This document shows, one piece after another, positions 19,553 through 28,393 of a stretch of 51,000 bases of DNA. Every line of letters begins with the position of its first letter. Position 1 is the stretch's first letter. Where the stretch lies: assembly GCA_000993535.1 (NCBI GenBank), contig LBWG01000004.1:1-51000 (forward strand), read 5' to 3'. A program made the translations under genes and the position numbers. The stretch comes from Candidatus Uhrbacteria bacterium GW2011_GWF2_39_13 (GTDB lineage: Bacteria; Patescibacteriota; Patescibacteriia; UBA9934; GWF2-40-263). Under the pieces are notes generated by a model. It worked only from the letters and a program-made list of their open reading frames with translations. It searched no databases and had not been told where the DNA came from.

Positions 19553-20455
19553 ATGTCTGCTTTCATTCTGTTGATATTCTTCTTCATAAGCTTAAATTCT
19601 GGAGGAGAAGAAACGCGTCCACAATCTGATTTATATTTTGCATGTGATTTTGAGACAGACTGTCCTCTTGTTCCTTTCTGCTCCAATATAGATAAGCCAT
19701 ACAATGTTAATATCTCATTAAGCAAAGAAAAGTTTTCTTCAGGGAAAACGTCATGTAAAGTCGAAGTTGAGATTCCCGAAAATAAAAAAGGAAACTATTT
19801 TTATTTACAAATACCGCTTCCAAACATTCCTTTAAGGAACCCTACAATGATTTCGATGGATATTTTTAATTTGGGAACAGGCGGTTGCCTTGGGGTGATA
19901 GCCAAAACTGCCGACGGAAAACAAATGCCATGGTGCTATTTTCCGAAAAAAGGTCAGTTTTACAGCAAGAATGAGAGATGGCAAAAACTGTATTTCAATA
20001 TCTATCCTGATTTTATAAAGCATTGCCAGAATAAAAACATTAACAGCTGCGATATTATTATTACAAAGGTATGGTTCCGTTTTTCTCTCAAACCTCCTTT
20101 TAAAATAGCATTTTTTGCGGACAACTTTTCCATGGACTACCTCACTTACAATATGGAGGCTATAGGTAAAAGCAATAGCGAGCTCTTTCAAATCGTGAAG
20201 AGTAAATTCAATTCTATTTCTGAAGAATATGAATCCCTGCTTCTTATAGAACACAATGCCCCTTACATGAAAAAATTAAATGATTTGAAAACCAGACTTC
20301 ATAATTTTGAAAAGACATTAAGTGATGACAATACCCATGACATGAAAGGCGCCGCAGATATCAGAATTAAAATAGATAATATGACAAATGAAGTTAGGAA
20401 TATAATTATGGATATGGAATTGGATGAGTTGTTAAGAAATCCATCACTTTATTGA
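19553..20455 (+). CDS. Secreted protein with beta-sandwich and coiled-coil tail
   Basis: A 300-residue protein with a hydrophobic N-terminus (MSAFILLIFFFIS) that should be a signal peptide. Residues about 25-200 look like a CBM-type jelly roll (DLYFACDFETD, FSSGKTSCKVEVEI, ISMDIFNLGTGG, RWQKLYFNIYPDF, FFADNFSMDYL), similar in style to the protein at 4910. The tail from about 205 is a long charged helical segment, probably a coiled coil. No enzyme motif is seen. It starts 4 bases after the GH42-like gene, with AAGG before it, and is the last gene of the + strand run. A role in glycan binding or complex assembly is inference. Confidence 0.7.
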   Translation: MSAFILLIFFFISLNSGGEETRPQSDLYFACDFETDCPLVPFCSNIDKPYNVNISLSKEKFSSGKTSCKVEVEIPENKKGNYFYLQIPLPNIPLRNPTMISMDIFNLGTGGCLGVIAKTADGKQMPWCYFPKKGQFYSKNERWQKLYFNIYPDFIKHCQNKNINSCDIIITKVWFRFSLKPPFKIAFFADNFSMDYLTYNMEAIGKSNSELFQIVKSKFNSISEEYESLLLIEHNAPYMKKLNDLKTRLHNFEKTLSDDNTHDMKGAADIRIKIDNMTNEVRNIIMDMELDELLRNPSLY

Positions 20456-20815
20456 TATGTTTGGACAAAAGTTTCTACCTCGTCTTCAAGTATGCGTTTT
20501 TTTTAATTAATGGCTTTGACTGCCAGTCTTTTCTTTTGTTCATCGGCATGCTGAGTTTTTACGCTAAAAATCTGGAATCTCAACATAATTGATTATGCCA
20601 CTTCATATTTATTGAGGCATTACTTCTTCAGTATTTTTGCCGCCATTTTTTCAAGTCCGCTTTTGTTTTTTCACGGAATTAGATATATCACCGTATTTAC
20701 ATCATCCTATCATCGCACCTCATTATTCCTCCTTTTTTAGGATCTCACAATGACTCTTGTTATATCTTCGAATGCAAATCAGTATTACATATGAATTTCC
20801 GGACACTACGCCATT
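20456..20815. other. Gene-free spacer between convergent runs
   Basis: The stretch separates the last + strand gene from the end of the - strand operon. I see no rho-independent terminator with a good stem. On the - strand a 27-residue frame (20586 to 20503) and its continuation after the stop read like coding sequence (HADEQKKRLAVKAIN, then ILEDEVETFVQ), which could be a relic of a decayed gene. No inverted terminal repeats were found. Confidence 0.4.
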
Positions 20816-21643
20816 TCATTTTATTCCACACACCCTTATCTTTGCTCTTGCGTATTCGGTTATCTTCTCTTCAACAGGCCTAAAGTAAAGATCGACAGGG
20901 ATGAATTTCTCCCCGTTTTTCTCAAGCTCAGATGCGATTCCGCGAATGAATAAGTTCTGAAGTTCTGTAGCTATATTTATTTTTGCCACTCCGCATTCAA
21001 TGGCCTTTTTTAATTGTTCTTCCGGCACCCCTGTACCGCCGTGAAGCACAAGAGGAATTGACACACTCTTACCTATTTCCATGGCGCGTTCAATATCTAA
21101 ATAAGGTTCCTCTTTATAAAAGCCGTGGGCTGTACCGATTGAAATAGCGAGCGCGTCAACTCCCGTTTGGCCTGCAAATTTCACAGCTTCCTCCGGTGTG
21201 GAAAGTTCGACTTTGCCATCACCAAACGGTACATGTCCTATCTCCGCTTCAATAGATACTCCAGTTCTATGGGCAATATCTACAGCTCCAGCGGTCAGGT
21301 CAATATTCTCGTTTAAAGATAGTTGTGAACCGTCAATCATCACTGAAGTATAACCAATTTCTATTGCCCTTTTCAACTGTTCGATAGAAGTCCCGTGATC
21401 AAGATGCAGAACAATTGGGATATCTGTTTTTCCCGCAAGCCTTGCGGCCATAGCAGCAATAAGTTCAGCCCGCTCATCCTTGAACAGCCGCTGATAAACT
21501 TGAATTATTACTGGAGAACTCTCTTGTTCAGCCGCCTTGAAAACTCCCAAAAGCGTTTCAAGGTTAGCCACATTAAAAGCGGCAACGGCACGTTTGTTTT
21601 GTCGAGCCTTTGGCAATATTTCATTTAAAGTTACTAATGGCAT
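20816..21643 (-). CDS. Class II fructose/ketose-bisphosphate aldolase
   Basis: A 275-residue zinc-dependent aldolase of the Fba/GatY/KbaY/IolJ family, which splits a ketose phosphate to dihydroxyacetone phosphate and an aldehyde. Catalytic Asp82 and zinc ligand His83 lie in LHLDHG, Glu134 in EAEIGH, His173 in IGTAHG and His201 in LHGGTG; the NIATEL stretch forms the phosphate site. It is the last gene of the 12-gene operon, 3 bases after the Fe-S gene. With IolB and the PfkB kinase upstream, an IolJ-like role (cleaving phosphorylated 2-deoxy-5-ketogluconate to DHAP and malonate semialdehyde) is possible. Tagatose- or fructose-bisphosphate aldolase activity is the alternative. Confidence 0.9.
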   Translation of the reverse strand: MPLVTLNEILPKARQNKRAVAAFNVANLETLLGVFKAAEQESSPVIIQVYQRLFKDERAELIAAMAARLAGKTDIPIVLHLDHGTSIEQLKRAIEIGYTSVMIDGSQLSLNENIDLTAGAVDIAHRTGVSIEAEIGHVPFGDGKVELSTPEEAVKFAGQTGVDALAISIGTAHGFYKEEPYLDIERAMEIGKSVSIPLVLHGGTGVPEEQLKKAIECGVAKINIATELQNLFIRGIASELEKNGEKFIPVDLYFRPVEEKITEYARAKIRVCGIK

Positions 21644-21646
21644 ATA

Positions 21647-22669
21647 CTAGTTTCCTTTTGCTTTAAGTATGGCTTCTTCAATACTGATCGCATTGAAATC
21701 AGGCTTGGATTTTTTCAATGCGAATTTAGTATATGGGGAAAATGTGATTATCAGGTCTTTTTCCGGATTGTCTGCAAGTTCGAAAACTCTGTCACTTAAT
21801 TTTTTCATAAGTTCCGGACATATCTCGTCATAGATTACGGCGCCTTCGCCGGCAGCATATGATTCTTCGAGATTTGTTCCAAACATGTCCAGCTTATATC
21901 CGGCGGACTTCAGAAGTTCACGAGGTGCAGTGAGATTATTATAATTTTTCAGATAATCGCTGTCAATACAATATACATTTATAGATTTAGATGGCTTATT
22001 AATACTGCCAAGGGATAAAAGATATTCAGAACTATGCATAACGTTGATTCCATCTATCGGGAAATCATTCTTCAGTGCATCATAAGACGCAGGGCAACTG
22101 GTCACGAGAGTTGAAGAACAGGACGCCTTGACAGCTTTTTTGAATTTCTCGTTAACAATTGATGCATCTTCAGCAAAACCTAAAACATTCAGTGCCTTGC
22201 CGCAATCACCGCCGCTTATTGTTTTACAGTTACCAGCGAGTTGCAGAAAAGCCGATGCTATCTCAGGCTGATGATTTTTTGTGTAGCCGTCAATGTAATA
22301 AAGGACATCGCCTGTCCCTTCGACAGTGAATTCCACTTTTTTCAAATCATCGGCCACGGTTCTGATGTTTTGTGGTGCGTTTCCACTTTCGACTATATCC
22401 TGACGAGCCCCCAGAATAAGGCCGACTTCGTCATAGTGATTGACACAATGATAACGACATGATGCGCTGAGTTCCGCTTCGTAAATAGTTTTTATGTAGT
22501 CTTGATTCTTCATGTTTTTACTGTCCATACGGACTTTATCCAGAAGAAGCGCACGTCCGCGCGGAGTATCAGACTCCTTGAAAGTTACATTACCAACAGC
22601 CGCGAGGTGTCTGCACATGAAACAAAAACGGCACGCTTTAATTACATCAAGGTATTTGTCAATATTCAT
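21647..22669 (-). CDS. Fe-S protein, GlcF-like partner of an FAD oxidase
   Basis: A 340-residue protein resembling the Fe-S subunit of glycolate or lactate oxidases (GlcF) and related CCG-domain proteins. The N-terminal motif is CRFCFMC (Cys13, Cys16, Cys19), followed by PRGRALLLD typical of this family, and a second reduced motif CRYHC (Cys71, Cys75). The later half resembles the disulfide-reductase-like part (VTSCPASYDALK ... VMHSSEYL), but canonical CCG signatures are not evident. The usual pair of complete CxxCxxCxxxCP sites is not present, so it may hold fewer clusters than GlcF. It starts 2 bases after the flavoprotein gene; the two surely act together, passing electrons from a hydroxy acid or sugar acid. 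Confidence 0.8.
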   Translation of the reverse strand: MNIDKYLDVIKACRFCFMCRHLAAVGNVTFKESDTPRGRALLLDKVRMDSKNMKNQDYIKTIYEAELSASCRYHCVNHYDEVGLILGARQDIVESGNAPQNIRTVADDLKKVEFTVEGTGDVLYYIDGYTKNHQPEIASAFLQLAGNCKTISGGDCGKALNVLGFAEDASIVNEKFKKAVKASCSSTLVTSCPASYDALKNDFPIDGINVMHSSEYLLSLGSINKPSKSINVYCIDSDYLKNYNNLTAPRELLKSAGYKLDMFGTNLEESYAAGEGAVIYDEICPELMKKLSDRVFELADNPEKDLIITFSPYTKFALKKSKPDFNAISIEEAILKAKGN

Positions 22670-22671
22670 AG

Positions 22672-24117
22672 TTATCTAGCTCCTTTAAAACCCATCTTAC
22701 CGGGATTCATTATATTATTGGGATCAAGTACTTGTTTGATGTCCTGAAGTATTTTGAATGCAGGCCCATAGAGATCTTTCATCATACGGCCCAGTTTCAA
22801 TCCTACACCGTGATGCTCATTGATTACGCCGCCTTCTTTTATTGCCGCGCGGATAGCCATGTCCCAGATTTTGTTATAGAGGGCGATTGCTTCATGCGGG
22901 TCCTGCGGAGGGTTATCGATAATAAAGCGGGCATAGAGCATGCAGCCCCATTCATACCAGTGAGAAAAATGCCCGATAAATGTTGCTTGCGGAAAGTTTT
23001 CTTTCACAGTATTTTTCATTGCCCAATAAACATTCTCAATATTTGAAAATGTCGCAACTGTATCCAGAGTGCCAAACGCCTGAGGCAGCTGGAACATATA
23101 TGGAGGATAGAAAAATTTATAACGATGTTCCCACCATGCTTCACCCATTTCAGAGCCGAGATCTTCAGGTTTCTGCTCCATGGCAATTGTACTCGCCTGT
23201 TCCATTTCAAGGTCCACCATTTTTTCAGGGCCGTCAAAGCCGAACACCAGATATGCTCCCTGTTTGTCAATGCCGAGAACGCGTTTAATCAATTTTGCGG
23301 TTTCCGGTTCATCATAAAGACGTATCACACATGGATGGAGCCTGCTGGTCATAATTTTTGCGCCTGCGGCCATTGCTTCATGCATGTTTTTAAAGAGAAA
23401 CGCATGGAATTTACGGGATTCTGGTATCGGATGAATTTTCATTGTGGCCTTAGTAACAACCCCAAGAGTTCCTTCACTGCCAAGGAAAAGCTGGGTAAGG
23501 TCCGGACCTGAAGCATGGCGCGGAACTGGGAGGGTATTTATGATTTCACCTGTTGGTGTTACAACTTCCATGGACATTATCATATCTTCCATTTTTCCAT
23601 ATTTGGTGCTTAGTACCCCTGTGCCGCGGTGAGCAATAAAACCGCCGAGAGTGGCACATGCAATGGATGCAGGGAAGTGCATTGTGCTGTAACCGGCTTT
23701 TTGCACGGCCCATTCCAGATGCTGGGTATTGATACCGACTTCAACTGTCGCCGTCATTGAAACAGGATCAATACTTAAAACTTTATTCATCCGCTTCATG
23801 TCCATGATTATACCGCCATAAATAGGCAGTGCGCCGCCTTGTGAACCGGAACCGCCTCCCCACGGAATCACTGGAATGCCGTAATTGTTTGCGAGCTTAA
23901 GTATTTCAGAAACTTCCCTGGCGGAACCGGGATGAACAATAAAATCAGGTACTGTGCCTTTCTGACCCCTGTCATGCCAGAGTTCAGGCACCCAGTAGTA
24001 ATCTATAGAATGTCCGAGTTTGTCAGAGTCATCCGTTTTGACATAATCTTCGCCGACGACCCACGTCAGCTCACTGCGGAGCATTTCGTAGGTATAATTT
24101 TGATTTGACATTAACAT
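22672..24117 (-). CDS. FAD-linked oxidase, GlcD-like
   Basis: A flavoprotein of about 481 residues of the FAD-binding PCMH/vanillyl-alcohol oxidase family, like glycolate oxidase subunit GlcD or D-lactate dehydrogenase. Seen motifs are PDFIVHPGSAREVSEILKLA, the FAD-binding VIPWGGGSGSQGG, IDPVSMTATVEVG, GTLGVVTKATMKIHP and a C-terminal INEHHGVGLKLGRMM. The frame is open to 24171, but GGAG about 11 bases before the ATG at 24117 and the upstream stop at 24143 favour the shorter form. It should oxidise a 2-hydroxy acid or sugar acid, with the Fe-S protein as partner. The substrate is unknown. Confidence 0.88.
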   Translation of the reverse strand: MLMSNQNYTYEMLRSELTWVVGEDYVKTDDSDKLGHSIDYYWVPELWHDRGQKGTVPDFIVHPGSAREVSEILKLANNYGIPVIPWGGGSGSQGGALPIYGGIIMDMKRMNKVLSIDPVSMTATVEVGINTQHLEWAVQKAGYSTMHFPASIACATLGGFIAHRGTGVLSTKYGKMEDMIMSMEVVTPTGEIINTLPVPRHASGPDLTQLFLGSEGTLGVVTKATMKIHPIPESRKFHAFLFKNMHEAMAAGAKIMTSRLHPCVIRLYDEPETAKLIKRVLGIDKQGAYLVFGFDGPEKMVDLEMEQASTIAMEQKPEDLGSEMGEAWWEHRYKFFYPPYMFQLPQAFGTLDTVATFSNIENVYWAMKNTVKENFPQATFIGHFSHWYEWGCMLYARFIIDNPPQDPHEAIALYNKIWDMAIRAAIKEGGVINEHHGVGLKLGRMMKDLYGPAFKILQDIKQVLDPNNIMNPGKMGFKGAR

Positions 24118-24142
24118 GTTATCAACAGCTCCATATCTTGTT

Positions 24143-25495
24143 TTATTTATAAAAAATTTGGGAAATATCATTTTTTAAGGCGTCAAAAAGTTCATCCGTC
24201 ATGGATTGTATTTCATCCAGCGAGCACACAGCTGCCGTAAGAGGGTCCAATGCGATTGCATGAAATATTTTTCTGCGATCTCCCCCCAATGCTCCTTCAG
24301 CGGCAAGCATCTGAACATTAATCATGCAGCGATTTAATCCTGCTAGCTGCTCCGGATAATTCTCTATCCTGCAAGGCATAATTCCGGCGCCGTCAATCAG
24401 GCATGGCACTTCCACACTGCATTCAGGAGGCAGATTACTAATTAATCCGCGATTAACGACATTCAGATTAGCTGAAAAGGCATGATTCAATTCAATGGCT
24501 TTGATGATTTGAACGGCATATTCATTGCTCGGATTAAGGTCGAATTCCTTTGTGCCGGACAGTAATTTTGCTATTTCTATTTCATTGCGCTTCTGCAGTC
24601 CTGCGCAAATTTCAAGCGCTGCGCCGGATCTGCCAGCTCCCATCGCGCCCCAATCTATGCCATCTGCTGTATGAGGATAATCAACCCTGCAAAATTTGTC
24701 GATTAAGTCTTTGCGTTTGCGAATATAAGGGGTGTACTCGCTACCGTGTCCGCTTGATTCCGTAGGGAAATAGCCGAAATGCCTGAACATCTCAAAGCGG
24801 ACTTTGTCCTTATTGTAGATTGCCGGATTTTTCATGGCTTTTCTTAATAAAGGATATGCGTTTTTACCGTCTATTTCAAACTTCAGGAAGAAGGCCTGGT
24901 GGTTTATACCCGCCGCCTGATATCTGACTTTGTCTTTATCAACTCCAATATATTCCGAGAGTGCGTGAGATGTCCCCTGGACGCTATGGCAGAGACCGAT
25001 CACTTTGATTGTTTTTGCTCTTTTGCTCAAGGCAATTGTGTTGATTGACATGGGATTGACATAGTTCAGCAGATAGGAACCTGGGGCTTCCTGTTCCATA
25101 GCATCAAGTACTTCAAGCAAGGCCTTGAGTGTTCTCAGTCCGCGGAAAACCCCACCTGGACCAAGTGTATCTGCCACTACCTGATCGACACCATATTTGC
25201 GCGGAATTTCCTGTTCTATCCGCTGATGTTCCAGAGTTCCGGCGCGGAACAATGTAATAACATAATCGGCTTTATGAACTGCTTTTCTTAAATCAGTAGT
25301 GGCGGTGGTATTGGGTACGATCCCAAGTTTTTCACTTATTTTCTGTATGAAAATACTGGCGTTTTTGAGACGTTCAGCATTAATGTCCATAAGAACTATT
25401 TCTGAACTCCGCAATTTTTCGTTCATCAGAATGTCCTTGATGAAATTCTGCGCGAAAATTACACCGCCAGCCCCTATCAATACTATTTTGGGCAT
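24143..25495 (-). CDS. GH4 glycosidase, alpha-galactosidase (MelA)-like
   Basis: A 450-residue NAD- and metal-dependent glycoside hydrolase of family GH4. The N-terminal Rossmann motif is LIGAGGVIFA. Family signatures are NYVNPM (Asn147), GLCHSVQG (Cys169, metal ligand) and GINH (His199, metal ligand). The CHS triplet resembles alpha-galactosidases of MelA type rather than the 6-phospho-glucosidase group, though GH4 also includes alpha-glucosidases and alpha-glucuronidases. It is cytoplasmic, so a glycoside must be imported. It sits between a Gfo/Idh oxidoreductase (12 bases) and the GlcD-like gene (25 bases) and probably frees the sugar that the operon degrades. Confidence 0.92.
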   Translation of the reverse strand: MPKIVLIGAGGVIFAQNFIKDILMNEKLRSSEIVLMDINAERLKNASIFIQKISEKLGIVPNTTATTDLRKAVHKADYVITLFRAGTLEHQRIEQEIPRKYGVDQVVADTLGPGGVFRGLRTLKALLEVLDAMEQEAPGSYLLNYVNPMSINTIALSKRAKTIKVIGLCHSVQGTSHALSEYIGVDKDKVRYQAAGINHQAFFLKFEIDGKNAYPLLRKAMKNPAIYNKDKVRFEMFRHFGYFPTESSGHGSEYTPYIRKRKDLIDKFCRVDYPHTADGIDWGAMGAGRSGAALEICAGLQKRNEIEIAKLLSGTKEFDLNPSNEYAVQIIKAIELNHAFSANLNVVNRGLISNLPPECSVEVPCLIDGAGIMPCRIENYPEQLAGLNRCMINVQMLAAEGALGGDRRKIFHAIALDPLTAAVCSLDEIQSMTDELFDALKNDISQIFYK

Positions 25496-25507
25496 AAATA
25501 TGTTCCT

Positions 25508-26671
25508 TTATTTTATTTGTCCGTTATCGAAATATTTTATGATTTTGGATGGGAGAGACGGAATGTCTTTCGGGGCATTTCCGTTCCGCATTGACAGATG
25601 TCCCAGAACACCTGCCGCCACCGCGTTTCTTGCCGCTATCGGCGAGGTATTCGGAAGAATACCATCTCTGACGAAATTGATAAACGCCGTAATGATTGCA
25701 GGATCAGAACCTCCATGACCGCCGCTTATCGCCTTGAGTTTGTGGATGATATCGGGATTGCTGCGAGAGCCGCGCTGTGTCCATACATGAATTTCGCAAT
25801 CGCCCTTGTCTCCCACATTTTCCACACGCCCGCGAGTTCCGATAAAAGTATAATTGCGTTCGGAATCTGGAGTGTAAAAACATTGCGTATATGATGCATG
25901 CACCCCATTGTCCAGCGAAAGCATGAGCATGTTATGGTCTTCAATGTCAATATGCGGAGCCAGATCATTCTGTGAAAGAGGCGGCCAGCATGTTTCTTTC
26001 CATGCCTTGTCACGATCCGGGGCTTCATTTGCTTTGCGCCTTCCACATTTGTCATATACCGATAATTTTCCCATGCCTATGACTCTGTCAGTATATCCGC
26101 CAGCCAGCCAGTGAATGATATCAATGTCATGTGCGCCTTTCTGCAAGAGGAGGCCATTTGTATGGGCCTGCTCGGAACACCAGCTTCTGAAATAGCAGTT
26201 GCCATAGCCGATAAAATGGCGGCACCATACGGCCTGAATATCTCCGATTATGCCCGAATCAATGATTTCCTTCATTTTCAGGACAAATGGCATATAGCGC
26301 ATGTTATGTCCCAGGAAAAGTTTTGTCCTGTTCTCATAGGCCGCGTTCAGTATGCGGTCGCAGCCTTCAATTGTTATTGCCATCGGTTTCTCAAGATACA
26401 CGGCCTTTCCGGCGTTCAGCGCCGCAACGGCTATGTCTTCATGCTGATAATCGCGGGTCATTATGAAAACCGCGTCCAGGTCTTTTCTTTTGAGTAACGC
26501 GTTATAATCTTCTGTAAGGAAAATATTCTTCCCGGCCTTACCTTGAAAAGTATCAAGAGCTTTACGGTCAAGATCGGCGGCGGCGATAATTTTAACGTTG
26601 TCAGAAGAAAAGCTCTGTATCATTCCGGAGCGTTTGCTCAAACCGATTATTCCTATTTTGAATGTCTTCAT
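25508..26671 (-). CDS. Gfo/Idh/MocA family oxidoreductase
   Basis: A 387-residue NAD(P)-dependent oxidoreductase. The start KIGIIGLSKRSG is a Rossmann fold with a loosened G-x-G-x-x-G. EKP is at residues 94-96 and the active site GAHDID has His181 and Asp184. An insertion around residues 195-225 includes KCGRRKANEAP and makes the protein a little longer than usual. The ATG overlaps the stop of the amidohydrolase by ATGA. In inositol operons this place is taken by IolG, but the sequence alone does not show inositol as substrate. Cytoplasmic. Confidence 0.87.
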   Translation of the reverse strand: MKTFKIGIIGLSKRSGMIQSFSSDNVKIIAAADLDRKALDTFQGKAGKNIFLTEDYNALLKRKDLDAVFIMTRDYQHEDIAVAALNAGKAVYLEKPMAITIEGCDRILNAAYENRTKLFLGHNMRYMPFVLKMKEIIDSGIIGDIQAVWCRHFIGYGNCYFRSWCSEQAHTNGLLLQKGAHDIDIIHWLAGGYTDRVIGMGKLSVYDKCGRRKANEAPDRDKAWKETCWPPLSQNDLAPHIDIEDHNMLMLSLDNGVHASYTQCFYTPDSERNYTFIGTRGRVENVGDKGDCEIHVWTQRGSRSNPDIIHKLKAISGGHGGSDPAIITAFINFVRDGILPNTSPIAARNAVAAGVLGHLSMRNGNAPKDIPSLPSKIIKYFDNGQIK

Positions 26672-27522
26672 TTGTTTCCTCTGTTTTTTAATATTGAATC
26701 ATAAATCTTCTTCGCATTGCCATAAAATATTTTTTCTCTTTCAGTTTTTTCACCCCAGCGGTAATAGTATGAGCCGACAAGTTCCAGAAACAGTTTCCAG
26801 AAGTTTATCATCTTAAGAATATTCAGATATTCTCTTTTTTCTCCGTAACAGAGCGCGTCAGTAGCAAAGAGTATCTTGTCGTTGAAGTATCTCGTCGGCA
26901 ATCCGTCATTGCATTTCCTGTCAAGGTTTTTTATGAGCCATTCAACATCCTTGCGATAGCCGCTCAGGTCATGGTAGATATTGGGATAATAATATAAGTT
27001 CTGCGCTGTTTCCTCAAGCCAGGGATAGCCGAGATGCCCGCCTATGAGAGTCAATCCCGGAAACGCCGCCGCTATTGACGACAATTGCGCGGGTTGCATA
27101 TTAGTCGGGCCAAATGAAAGATTATCTCCCATTTTCCCTTTCGCGCATTTTTCAACCATTCCGGTATGAAAAAGTACCGGCATTCCGAGCTTTTCAGCGC
27201 GCTCATAGAAAGGAAAATATTCCGGCGCGTCGTATGGTTTTTCGGGACGGTATGCCTTCAATCCGAAAAAGCCTTTTTCTTTGAGACGGTCAATATCATC
27301 GGGTGTTTTTCGCAGGTCGAGATAAGCGAAGGGAATATATACGCCCGGGAATTTTGCTGAGACTTCAATTATTTCATCTTCGCTCGCAAAATCATGGGTT
27401 GTTAATCCGCATCCGCTGACGTCCATCAACCATACCTGTTCCAGATTGCCATCGGCAATAATTTTTTTCAATAAATTGAAATCAGGGTTTTTAACTAAAT
27501 GAGCATGCGCGTCAATTACCAT
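26668..27522 (-). CDS. Amidohydrolase family metal-dependent hydrolase
   Basis: A 284-residue TIM-barrel hydrolase of the amidohydrolase-2 type (PF04909-like). Metal ligands are the HxH pair in DAHAHL (His6, His8), His119 in LFHTG, His163 in GGHLGYPW and Asp222 in FATDAL; the lysine of GLKAY (Lys89) is in the usual place. Family members hydrolyse lactones or decarboxylate ring acids. In a sugar-acid operon, lactone hydrolysis after dehydrogenase action is the most natural role (inference). The stop overlaps the next gene by ATGA. No signal peptide is seen. Confidence 0.85.
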   Translation of the reverse strand: MVIDAHAHLVKNPDFNLLKKIIADGNLEQVWLMDVSGCGLTTHDFASEDEIIEVSAKFPGVYIPFAYLDLRKTPDDIDRLKEKGFFGLKAYRPEKPYDAPEYFPFYERAEKLGMPVLFHTGMVEKCAKGKMGDNLSFGPTNMQPAQLSSIAAAFPGLTLIGGHLGYPWLEETAQNLYYYPNIYHDLSGYRKDVEWLIKNLDRKCNDGLPTRYFNDKILFATDALCYGEKREYLNILKMINFWKLFLELVGSYYYRWGEKTEREKIFYGNAKKIYDSILKNRGNK

Positions 27523-27533
27523 AATCTTTCCCT

Positions 27534-28388
27534 CTATATAATAGTCTTAGGCGCGCTTGCTGTTCCTATATCAGTCGCGACAATATAATTTTTGTGATTT
27601 CTGATGTAAGTAACGGGATAATCATCGCCGGGAACTCCCAACACTGAAATTCTTAATACGGTATTTGCCCAATCCATTCCCTTGTGTTCATTGCGGGTCA
27701 TCAGAAGCATTTTTCTTGCGCTGAGACACTGTTTCATGCCGAGAGTAATCGCACGTCTTGGAAAGTTAATAAGATTGCCTCCAAGCCCGTGGCGCACGGC
27801 ATCAACTGTTCTGGTAAAGTCATTGATATTTAGAATTCTCGGGTCTGTATCTTTCACACCTGCTAACGGTTCGTTAAAAGCGACATGACCATGGATGCCG
27901 ATTCCCCCGTAGCAGACTTCAATTCCGCCGGCCTTATCTATCATTGAAGAAAGTTTATCCAGATTTTCCGGTGTTGGAAAAATTCTTTGTTCTTCCGGCA
28001 TCAACAATTCATTATCAATCAAATTAAAGAACAAGGGGCCTATTTGCCTGCGAAAACTTAAAGGATGAGTTATCGGAACGAGTCTGTCATTATCATCACA
28101 ATATTCATCCATAAAGAAAAACCAGCAATTTTTCAAGTTTATGCGTTCAGCATTGATTTTTGCGGCCATTAACTTGTATGGCTGTGTCGGGCCTACAGGC
28201 ATTATAAAAGCGGCAGGGCCATCTTTTTTTTCCGCTTTACGGAATTCTTTAAGCATTTCTTCGGCGAGATATTCATAAAGTTCGTTAAGGGTATCTTTTA
28301 CCATCAGATGTCCTTCGCTCTTTTCAATTAATTCATCAACTGAAAGGCTGAAGAGGTTTCTGATTTCGCTGCTTCTATCCGGTATCAT
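27534..28388 (-). CDS. NagB-like isomerase/deaminase family protein with altered active site
   Basis: A 284-residue protein of the glucosamine-6-phosphate deaminase/6-phosphogluconolactonase fold. Recognised pieces are MPVGPTQPY (phosphate loop), FFMDEY (Asp94 matching the catalytic D72 of E. coli NagB) and GIGIHGHVAFNEP. In NagB this last motif has D-G-H; here the Asp (D141 in E. coli) is His166, while the following His (168) and Glu (173) are kept. So it may be a sugar-phosphate isomerase or lactonase rather than a true deaminase. The start at 28388 is chosen because GGAG lies 8 bases before it; a GTG at 28394 overlaps the kinase stop. It follows the FGGY kinase, which might supply its phosphorylated substrate. 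Confidence 0.8.
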   Translation of the reverse strand: MIPDRSSEIRNLFSLSVDELIEKSEGHLMVKDTLNELYEYLAEEMLKEFRKAEKKDGPAAFIMPVGPTQPYKLMAAKINAERINLKNCWFFFMDEYCDDNDRLVPITHPLSFRRQIGPLFFNLIDNELLMPEEQRIFPTPENLDKLSSMIDKAGGIEVCYGGIGIHGHVAFNEPLAGVKDTDPRILNINDFTRTVDAVRHGLGGNLINFPRRAITLGMKQCLSARKMLLMTRNEHKGMDWANTVLRISVLGVPGDDYPVTYIRNHKNYIVATDIGTASAPKTII

Positions 28389-28393
28389 TTTCA

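Noticed and set aside
20456-20815. Insertion sequence ends (GGACA-like motifs at both borders)
   Set aside because: The motifs do not form matching terminal inverted repeats and there is no transposase frame between them.
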